A program made the position numbers and the translations under genes. This document shows, piece after piece, positions 1 to 4,612 of a stretch of DNA of 5,246 bases. How positions within the stretch are numbered: the stretch's first letter is position 1; every line of letters begins with the position of its first letter. The stretch is from Chloroflexota bacterium (GTDB lineage Bacteria > Chloroflexota > UBA6077 > CF-72): the NCBI GenBank assembly GCA_019242065.1, contig JAFAWJ010000788.1:1-5246 (forward strand), given 5' to 3'. The notes beneath the pieces are model-generated. The model had not been told where the DNA came from. It was given only the letters and a program-made list of their open reading frames with translations, and did no database searches.

Positions 1-176
1 TCGGGATTGAAGATGCGCACGCCGCGCGCGCCGTCGAGCAGCAGCAGACCATCCGAGCCGACGCCGGTGTGCCGCTCACACAGCAACCGGACGCGCGGCG
101 AACTGACGGCGAAAGGCAGCTCGGCCGGATCCGCCACCAGGTAGTCGTTGCCCAGGCCGTGGCTCTTGGTCAGCAC
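1..176 (-). CDS. dapF: Diaminopimelate epimerase, N-terminal part (runs off left edge)
   Basis: DapF interconverts LL- and meso-diaminopimelate in the cytoplasm, the last step before meso-DAP enters lysine and peptidoglycan synthesis. The 58 visible codons match the family's N-terminus: KSHGLGNDY at residues 4-12 (Asn10 is the conserved substrate-contacting Asn of the GLGND motif), then LCERHTGVGSDG at 32-43 and RIFNP at 54-58, which in the family leads into NPDGSEAEMCGNG with the first catalytic Cys. That Cys lies outside the window, so catalytic competence cannot be judged. The start is GTG at 174-176: an in-frame TAG lies 16 codons upstream, no in-frame ATG intervenes, and GTG places the KxHGLGND motif at the usual distance from residue 1. 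No convincing Shine-Dalgarno precedes it. It lies 73 bp downstream of the dehydrogenase gene on the same strand and may be co-transcribed with it. Confidence 0.93.
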   Translation of the reverse strand, partial: MLTKSHGLGNDYLVADPAELPFAVSSPRVRLLCERHTGVGSDGLLLLDGARGVRIFNP

Positions 177-249
177 CCGAGACTGCCCGATGTGTTCGCG
201 GAGCCGTGCATGCTTCTATAGATGAAGGAAGTCGACAGAGTCCGCTCGG

Positions 250-1305
250 CTACGCGCCGATCACGACTTTGCCGAACTGCTCGCCGGCTTCGAGGTGCGC
301 AAACGCGGCGGACCCGTCGGCGAGCGCAAACACACGATCAACCGGCGGCCGCAGTTGGAACTGGTTGACGTCGTCCAGCATCGAGCGGAACTCGGCGTGG
401 TTGCCCATCGTCGAGGTCACCAGCGACAGGTGCCGAAACCACATGCGCGGCAGCAGCAAGTCCAGCTTTGGGCCACTGGTCGCGCCGACGGTCAGCACCA
501 TGCCCTCGCGACCCAGTGAGCGGATCGATTCGTCGAACGTCGCCGGCCCGACCGTGTCGACCACTGCCCGCGCTCCCGCACCCCCCGTGGCTTGCTGCAC
601 GCTTTTGGAAAATCCCTCGCTGGGGAAGGCAGCTTCCGCGCCGAGATCCAGCGCCCGCTGACGCTTGGCTTCATTGCGCGAGGTGGCGATCACGTGCAGC
701 CCGTGGGCACGCCCGAGCAGCAGGCAGGCGGTGGCCACACCGCCGCCGATGCCGACCAATACCAGCCAGTCGCCACTCTGCAGCTTGCCTCTGGTGAACA
801 GCAGCCGCCAGGCGGTGAGCCACGCCAGCGGCAACGCGGCGGTCTCCTCGAACGACAGGTGCGCCGGGCGCGGGTGGCAGATGCGGGCAGGCACGACCAG
901 CGTGTCCTGGAGAGTGCCGTCTGTGTGCTCGCCCAGGATCGCCATCTCAGGGCAGTGCACTTCCTGGCCCGCCTGACACGCCGCGCAGTGGCCGCACGCC
1001 ACGATCGGATACAGCACCACCTCGTCGCCGACCTTGACGTTGCTCACATGGCTGCCGACGGCGTCGACGACCCCGGCGCCGTCGGAGCCAAGCACGGCGG
1101 GCAGCGGGCGCTTGGGCAGGCCGCGAGTGACGAAGACGTCGAGGTGGTTGAGCGCCATATTGCGGAAGCGGACGCGGACCTCGCCGGGGCCCGGCTGGGC
1201 CTCGGGCCGATCGGCCAGCTGCAGCGAGGCGGGACCGTCAAAACCAACCAGTTCCAGAGCGCGCACGCTGACAGGGTAGTCGGTTGCGCGCGGCGCGGGG
1301 CCCAC
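250..1305 (-). CDS. Zinc-binding medium-chain dehydrogenase/reductase (MDR alcohol dehydrogenase / quinone oxidoreductase type)
   Basis: This is a cytoplasmic NAD(P)H-dependent oxidoreductase of the MDR superfamily, substrate unknown. Numbering from the GTG at 1303-1305 (351 aa), residues 14-140 form the GroES-like domain: VRALELVGFDGP, ALNHLDVFVTRGLP (51-64), VLGSDGAGVV (71-80). The structural-zinc lobe is complete, with Cys104, 107, 110 and 118 (CGHC, AAC, VHC), followed by ILGEHTDGT. A Rossmann domain follows with the nucleotide loop VGIGGGV at 184-190. The catalytic-zinc Cys of classical alcohol dehydrogenases is replaced (NHLD), and the usual GHE motif reads GSDG, so this belongs to the subgroup keeping only the structural zinc, often annotated zinc-binding dehydrogenase or quinone reductase. 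Start is uncertain: GTG at 1305 has a weak GGTGG just upstream, while GTG at 1266 (VRALEL) fits the family N-terminus better and gives 338 aa. It is divergent from the prenyl synthase across the palindrome array. Confidence 0.88.
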   Translation of the reverse strand: MGPAPRATDYPVSVRALELVGFDGPASLQLADRPEAQPGPGEVRVRFRNMALNHLDVFVTRGLPKRPLPAVLGSDGAGVVDAVGSHVSNVKVGDEVVLYPIVACGHCAACQAGQEVHCPEMAILGEHTDGTLQDTLVVPARICHPRPAHLSFEETAALPLAWLTAWRLLFTRGKLQSGDWLVLVGIGGGVATACLLLGRAHGLHVIATSRNEAKRQRALDLGAEAAFPSEGFSKSVQQATGGAGARAVVDTVGPATFDESIRSLGREGMVLTVGATSGPKLDLLLPRMWFRHLSLVTSTMGNHAEFRSMLDDVNQFQLRPPVDRVFALADGSAAFAHLEAGEQFGKVVIGA

Positions 1306-1406
1306 GCCACCACAGACCGCGCACTTTCAAGCGCGAGGCGATTTTCTCAGTGGAACGGGCGCATCGCGGGCCGCTGACTGCTCTAACCGCAGGTTTTCCC
1401 ATTGGT

Positions 1407-1426
1407 TCGCTCAATATACTAAGCAA
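1407..1426. promoter_or_regulatory. Palindromic site A (putative operator)
   Basis: The site reads TCGCTCAATATACTAAGCAA, with 7 of 10 half-site positions symmetric. Its right part, 1413-1426, is exactly inverted in site B. On the minus strand it contains TATATT (1418-1413), which could serve as a -10 element for the dehydrogenase gene, although no good -35 is seen. It is framed by a CCATTG/CAATGG inverted repeat (1399-1404 and 1424-1429). Confidence 0.6.
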
Positions 1427-1444
1427 TGGCGGATTGCGTGCGTG

Positions 1445-1464
1445 TTGCTTAGTATATTAGGCAT
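1445..1464. promoter_or_regulatory. Palindromic site B (putative operator)
   Basis: The site reads TTGCTTAGTATATTAGGCAT, 7 of 10 half-site positions symmetric. Its first 14 bases (1445-1458) are the perfect reverse complement of 1413-1426 in site A, with an 18-nt loop between. It includes a plus-strand TATATT at 1453-1458 that could act as a -10 element, again without a clear -35. Confidence 0.6.
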
Positions 1465-1482
1465 GAACTCGAAATCCTTCCG

Positions 1483-1502
1483 CCGCACAGTATCGTGAGC
1501 AA
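1483..1502. promoter_or_regulatory. Palindromic site C (weakest copy)
   Basis: The site reads CCGCACAGTATCGTGAGCAA, only 5 of 10 half-site positions symmetric. The right half is the good one: CAGTATCGTGAGCAAC (1488-1503) is the inverted counterpart of GTTGCTCAGAATACTG at 1543-1558, matching 14 of 16. Its 38-bp spacing from site B supports treating it as a real, degenerate member. Confidence 0.5.
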
Positions 1503-1543
1503 CCAAACAACTGGTGTGAGTGCGAGTTAGATCCAAAAAAGAG

Positions 1544-1563
1544 TTGCTCAGAATACTGGGCAA
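1544..1563. promoter_or_regulatory. Palindromic site D (most symmetric copy)
   Basis: The site reads TTGCTCAGAATACTGGGCAA, 8 of 10 half-site positions symmetric; with the flanking G1543 and C1564 the arms are 9 bp with one mismatch around a 4-bp AATA centre. It is the copy nearest the prenyl synthase, ending 110 bp before its ATG, and lies 61 bp rather than 38 bp from the previous copy. Confidence 0.6.
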
Positions 1564-1629
1564 CACTAGGCGAAGTCGAGCATCTCACCGAGCGCGTGCC
1601 GTGTCAGGGCCGACGACCAGCCGACCAGC

Positions 1630-1635
1630 TTGACA
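1630..1635 (+). promoter_or_regulatory. Candidate -35 element for the prenyl synthase gene
   Basis: A perfect TTGACA lies 38 bp upstream of the prenyl synthase ATG. At the standard 16-18 bp spacing the sequence is CTCTGC-like, so no recognisable -10 follows. If used, transcription would begin within about 10 nt of the ATG. Chance occurrence is quite possible. Confidence 0.25.
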
Positions 1636-1673
1636 AGACGCACGCACCGCGTCTCTGCTCCAATGCACCCCAC

Positions 1674-2765
1674 ATGCCGCGCCCATCGCGCCTCGACCTC
1701 GACCAGCAGCTCACCGAGCTCGGCGCGCTGACCGACACCTGGCTGCGCGCAGCCGTCGCCCGTCACGCCTCAGCTGCCGGCCAGCCGCTCGTGGACAGGC
1801 TCGAGTACCACCTCGGTTGGCGCACGCCCGACCTGCAGCCCCTCAGCCCGCCGGCGCCGTCGGGCAAGAAGCTGCGTCCGGCGCTGGTGCTGCTGGTCGC
1901 CCAGGCCTTGCGCGGCGAAATCACCCCGGCCGCGCAGCAGGCCGCCGCCGCGGTCGAATTGATCCACAACTTCTCCCTGGTGCACGACGACATCCAGGAC
2001 CACAGCGCGCTGCGCCGCCACCGACCCACGGTGTGGTCGCTGTGGGGCATGCCGCAGGGCATCAACGTCGGCGATGCGCTGTTCGCGCTGGCGCAGATCG
2101 TCCTCTCTGAGCCAGGCCCGGCGCAGGCCGCGCAGATGAGCTACGAGCTCAACCGCACCGCGTTCAGCCTCGCCGAGGGCCAGTTCCTCGACATCGAGCT
2201 TCAGGAGGGTCGCACTGCCCCGACGGTGGAGACGTACGAGGCGATGGTGACGCGCAAGACCGGGCTGCTGTTCGCGTGCGCCTGCCGCCTGGGCGCGCTT
2301 GCCGCAGAAGCGTCGGAAGCCAGTTGCCAGGCGTTTTCGGACTACGGCCTCGAACTGGGCATCGCGTTTCAAGAACAGGACGACCTGCTCGGCGTCTGGG
2401 GTCGTTCGACCGAGACAGGCAAGCCGGATGCAGCCGACATCGTCGAGCGCAAGCGCGGCCTGCCAGCCGTGATCGCCCTGTCCCAGCCTTCGGTACCCGA
2501 GTGGCTTCGCAGTATCTACGACGATGACAACGCTGAAGACGGCGCCGACAGCGGTAACGCCGAAGCCCGGCCCAACATCTGCCCCCAGACGATCGAGCGT
2601 GTGATCAGCCACTTCGACGATCTCGGGGTGCAAGCGACTATCGAACACCGCGTCGAAGCCCGTTATCGCGCGGCACTCGAGCACCTGCAAGCAGCCGGCG
2701 CGCGTCCGCCGGCCCGCGACTATCTCGAAGCCATCTGCGAGGCGCTCGTTTCACGTCGGACGTAG
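1674..2765 (+). CDS. Polyprenyl (farnesyl/geranylgeranyl-type) diphosphate synthase
   Basis: This is a trans-isoprenyl diphosphate synthase that condenses isopentenyl diphosphate with allylic diphosphates, using Mg2+, to make linear prenyl precursors for quinones, carotenoids or other isoprenoids. From the ATG at 1674 it has 363 aa. Visible motifs: GKKLRP at 64-69 (isopentenyl diphosphate binding), HDDIQD at 104-109 (first Asp-rich motif) followed by RR at 114-115, INVGDALFAL at 130-139, KT at 195-196, and FQEQDDLLGVWG at 232-243 followed by GKPDAADIVERKRGLP. The second Asp-rich motif keeps Asp236-Asp237 but has Gly240 where DDxxD enzymes have the last Asp, as in many actinobacterial and Chloroflexota-type homologues. 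Phe100, five residues before the first motif, suggests a short-to-medium product (C15-C20); this is inference. An upstream in-frame GTG at 1596 would add 26 residues with no family resemblance, so it was rejected. No Shine-Dalgarno is visible. Confidence 0.9.
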   Translation: MPRPSRLDLDQQLTELGALTDTWLRAAVARHASAAGQPLVDRLEYHLGWRTPDLQPLSPPAPSGKKLRPALVLLVAQALRGEITPAAQQAAAAVELIHNFSLVHDDIQDHSALRRHRPTVWSLWGMPQGINVGDALFALAQIVLSEPGPAQAAQMSYELNRTAFSLAEGQFLDIELQEGRTAPTVETYEAMVTRKTGLLFACACRLGALAAEASEASCQAFSDYGLELGIAFQEQDDLLGVWGRSTETGKPDAADIVERKRGLPAVIALSQPSVPEWLRSIYDDDNAEDGADSGNAEARPNICPQTIERVISHFDDLGVQATIEHRVEARYRAALEHLQAAGARPPARDYLEAICEALVSRRT

Positions 2766-3910
2766 TCGCTCAGCGCTTCTTCGATACGCACCAGGATCTC
2801 GTTGGTGATGAGCTGGTGGTCCGCCGCGATGCGCAGACGTTCGCCGTCCAGTTCGAGGTAGCCGCCCGCGATGAGCCACTCACCGGTGTCCCCCAACAGT
2901 TCTGGAAGCTGGACCCCAAAACGACGCTGAAAGGTCGACAGTGAAGCGCCCTCGCGCAGGCGCAGGTTCAGGCTCAGCGCATCCAGCATCCGGGTGGCGA
3001 TATCCGGCGTCTCATCCTCGACGACAGCAGCAGTGCCTGCCGCCGAAACCGAGCCAATGTAGCGCTCGAGCACTGGTGTGTTCTTCCAGCGTCGCCCACC
3101 ATACGCCGAGGCCGCGCCGGCGCCCACGCCGATCCACGCGCCGTCCCGCCAATAGGTGAGATTATGTCGAGACGCCTGGCCCGGCCTGGCCCAGTTGGAA
3201 ATCTCGTACTGCTCGAAGCCCGCTGTCGCCAGCTGGCGACGGGTGACCGCATACATCTCCGCCAGGTCGTCGTCGACCGGCAGGTGCAGCGCGCCGCGAG
3301 CGACGTCGCGGCCCATCGCCACCTTTTCGTCGAGCGTCAGCAGATAACACGAGAGGTGATCGGGTTCGAGCGCCACCGCCTGGTGGAGTGTCCGCTGCCA
3401 GTGGTCGAGCGTCTGGCCGGGCAGTCCGAACATGAAGTCGAGATTGAAAGCGAAGCCCGCTTGCCTGGCCCAGGCGGCCGCCTGGCGCGCCGCGTCGGCC
3501 GAGTGACGCCGTCCCAACAGCTGTAGGAACGTGTCGTCGAGCGACTGGACGCCGAAGCTGAGCCGCGTCGCGCCAGCCTCTCGGAATCCAACGAGTTTGG
3601 CGAGGTCGGCATCGCCCGGGTTGCACTCGAGCGTGATCTCTGCATCCCGGGCGACGTCGAACTGCCGCCGCACTGCGCCGAGCAGCTGGTCGACCTGCTT
3701 CACCGCCATCAAGCTCGGGGTGCCGCCACCGAAGAAAATGCTGTGCACCCGTTCGGCGTGCGGCGGGTACTGTTCCAGTTCGCGCTCCACGGTGCTCAGA
3801 TACACGTCGATACGATCGAAGCCGGTCGCCTGTCGATCGAAGTCGCAGTACGGACAGATCGACAGACAGAACGGAAAGTGGACGTAGACCGCGATGCTCT
3901 CCCGGTTCAT
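2720..3910 (-). CDS. hemW: HemW, radical SAM heme chaperone (formerly called HemN-like coproporphyrinogen oxidase)
   Basis: HemW is a cytoplasmic radical-SAM-fold protein that binds heme and delivers it to target proteins; it was long misannotated as oxygen-independent coproporphyrinogen III oxidase. Numbered from the ATG at 3910 (396 aa), the N-terminus YVHFPFCLSICPYCDF carries the 4Fe-4S cysteines Cys15, Cys19 and Cys22. The position of the fourth Cys of true HemN (CxC) is Phe24, which points to HemW. Further signatures are FFGGGTPS (59-66), LECNPGD (94-100), LSFGVQSLDD, NLDFMFGLPGQT, and YEISNWARPGQASRHNLTYW with the HemW-type HNLxYW, followed by a C-terminal HemN_C-like region. The ATG overlaps the stop of the upstream DUF998 gene (TGATG), which favours this start over a TTG one codon earlier. 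The 3' end overlaps the convergent prenyl synthase by 46 bp. Confidence 0.93.
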   Translation of the reverse strand: MNRESIAVYVHFPFCLSICPYCDFDRQATGFDRIDVYLSTVERELEQYPPHAERVHSIFFGGGTPSLMAVKQVDQLLGAVRRQFDVARDAEITLECNPGDADLAKLVGFREAGATRLSFGVQSLDDTFLQLLGRRHSADAARQAAAWARQAGFAFNLDFMFGLPGQTLDHWQRTLHQAVALEPDHLSCYLLTLDEKVAMGRDVARGALHLPVDDDLAEMYAVTRRQLATAGFEQYEISNWARPGQASRHNLTYWRDGAWIGVGAGAASAYGGRRWKNTPVLERYIGSVSAAGTAAVVEDETPDIATRMLDALSLNLRLREGASLSTFQRRFGVQLPELLGDTGEWLIAGGYLELDGERLRIAADHQLITNEILVRIEEALSDYVRRETSASQMASR

Positions 3911-4539
3911 CAACTCAGCCGTAGAGAGCGCAAAGCCCGCGCCGAGACCCAGGCAAAGCCAATCGATAGCGCCAGCCGTTGAAACAGACCCGCCACGCCG
4001 ACCAGCCGCGGCGCCTGGCCAAAGCCCGCCCTAGCCACCAGGAAGGTGCCCGCGAAGCCCAGGCAGGTCGCCTTCGAGTACCTTGCCCAGCCGCGATCAG
4101 CCGTCCGTGCATCAACGATGAATGCCGCCGGCAAACCCAGGAAGACGAGCGCCGAAAACAGGACGTGCAGCACACCCTTCGGCGTCGGGCGCGCCGGCAC
4201 GGCCAGTGTTCCCGGCGGATAGCCGCTCAATGGGTCAGTCGCAAAAACCCCCGCGCCGAGCAGTCCCACGCCCACACTGCCAATCAGCCGCGGCAGCCAA
4301 CGCGCCCGTGATGCGGTGCGCTGCACGCCAACACCATAGGCAACCATGAGCGCCCCCGTGCTCAGGAAATTGAGCACCTGCTGCCAGCCGTGCTCGCCCA
4401 GCGCCAGCGAGCTGACCGGATGCCGCAACGCGCTGTAGTCCTTTCGCCTCGCCCCTTCGACCACGTACACCAGCGTGAACCACGGTCCGGCAAACAGCCC
4501 GGCCGCCGACAAGCCTTCAGTGATTCGCGCAGAGGTCAT
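3910..4539 (-). CDS. DUF998 family integral membrane protein
   Basis: The function is unknown. The 209-residue product is strongly hydrophobic, with about six predicted membrane helices (approximately residues 10-27, 55-73, 84-101, 123-142, 157-174 and 180-203). Features typical of DUF998 are visible: HPVSSLALGEHGWQQVLNF at 40-58, between helices 1 and 2, and FATDPLSGYPPG at 99-110, after helix 3. These loops are the best conserved part and may form a ligand or catalytic site, but none is established. Start: ATG at 4537-4539 is preceded directly by GTG at 4542, and either could be used; no strong Shine-Dalgarno is seen. Its TGA shares one base with the hemW ATG, so the two genes are very likely co-transcribed and translationally coupled, with DUF998 first. 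It is divergent from aspS across a 73-bp gap. Confidence 0.85.
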   Translation of the reverse strand: MTSARITEGLSAAGLFAGPWFTLVYVVEGARRKDYSALRHPVSSLALGEHGWQQVLNFLSTGALMVAYGVGVQRTASRARWLPRLIGSVGVGLLGAGVFATDPLSGYPPGTLAVPARPTPKGVLHVLFSALVFLGLPAAFIVDARTADRGWARYSKATCLGFAGTFLVARAGFGQAPRLVGVAGLFQRLALSIGFAWVSARALRSLRLS

Positions 4540-4612
4540 CACGCACTCGAAGTTTCCCGCATCCAGACCAACACATGAGGGACTTAGCTAAGCTTCACCC
4601 TGACTCGCAACC
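4540..4612. promoter_or_regulatory. Divergent promoter region between the DUF998-hemW operon and aspS
   Basis: This 73-bp gap must hold the signals for both divergent transcription units. It contains a perfect 10-bp palindrome, CTTAGCTAAG, at 4583-4592, which ends 20 bp before the aspS ATG. No convincing sigma70-type -35/-10 pair and no Shine-Dalgarno before aspS (upstream bases CTGACTCGCAACC) are visible. The palindrome resembles the two halves of the 1407-1563 operators (CTTAG, CTAAG) joined without their 4-bp centre, so it is probably not the same type of site. Confidence 0.4.

Larger units (their letters stand above)
1407..1563. repeat. Array of four 20-bp imperfect palindromes, probable multi-operator region
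   Basis: Four related 20-mers start at 1407, 1445, 1483 and 1544; the first three are exactly 38 bp apart (18-bp spacers) and the last is 61 bp further on. Copies 1, 2 and 3 each match copy 4, TTGCTCAGAATACTGGGCAA, at 15 of 20 positions in one orientation (copy 3 against its complement). Each is itself an imperfect palindrome centred on an A|T step. The half-site consensus is TTGCTYAGTA, giving TTGCTYAGTATACTRAGCAA. Spacers are unrelated to one another, so this is not one duplicated segment. The natural reading is a set of binding sites for a dimeric helix-turn-helix repressor or activator acting on one or both divergent genes. CTTAGTA/TACTAAG cores recall operators of HxlR- or PadR-type regulators, but that assignment is a guess. 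Confidence 0.7.
1306..1673. other. Divergent intergenic region, AT-richer core, no gene seen
   Basis: These 368 bp separate the start of the minus-strand dehydrogenase from that of the plus-strand prenyl synthase. By hand count, 1401-1570 is about 46% G+C, clearly lower than the flanking coding DNA. I find no credible protein gene or tRNA. The middle (1407-1563) is occupied by four related 20-bp palindromes described separately. The right part (1565-1673) is GC-rich and contains a perfect TTGACA hexamer. The left part (1306-1406) shows nothing recognisable apart from a CCATTG arm at 1399-1404 that pairs with CAATGG at 1424-1429 around the first palindrome. Confidence 0.85.

Noticed and set aside
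592..1377. Long plus-strand open frame of 261 codons over the dehydrogenase gene
   Set aside because: It lies antisense to a gene with clear MDR motifs, and its translation is low-complexity Arg/Ala/Gln-rich with no recognisable domain; open antisense frames are expected in GC-rich DNA.
1238..1426. Minus-strand 62-codon ORF starting with TTG inside site A
   Set aside because: It has a rare start codon, overlaps the 5' end of the dehydrogenase gene in another frame, and shows no recognisable domain.
1413..1458. Rho-independent terminator from the A/B hairpin
   Set aside because: The stem is AT-rich, the loop is 18 nt, no T-tract follows on either strand, and no gene ends here; both neighbours start here.
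1463..1498. Eleven-codon ORF (MNSKSFRRTVS) just after site B, possible leader peptide
   Set aside because: It has no usable Shine-Dalgarno and overlaps sites B and C; nothing distinguishes it from chance, though a start site just after the TATATT at 1453-1458 would revive it.
1407..1563. CRISPR array
   Set aside because: Repeats are only 20 bp, imperfect, palindromic and few, with 18- and 41-bp spacers and no cas gene; this fits operators better.
1407..1563. Serine-resolvase res site (several palindromic subsites around an AT centre)
   Set aside because: The geometry is loosely similar, but the half-site does not resemble known resolvase motifs and no recombinase gene or transposon end is visible.
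1596..1673. Upstream GTG start for the prenyl synthase
   Set aside because: The extra 26 residues show no family resemblance and would span the TTGACA hexamer; the ATG at 1674 gives a normal family N-terminus.
1770..2690. Minus-strand open frame of 306 codons over the prenyl synthase gene
   Set aside because: It is a shadow of the well-supported plus-strand gene, with no family resemblance.
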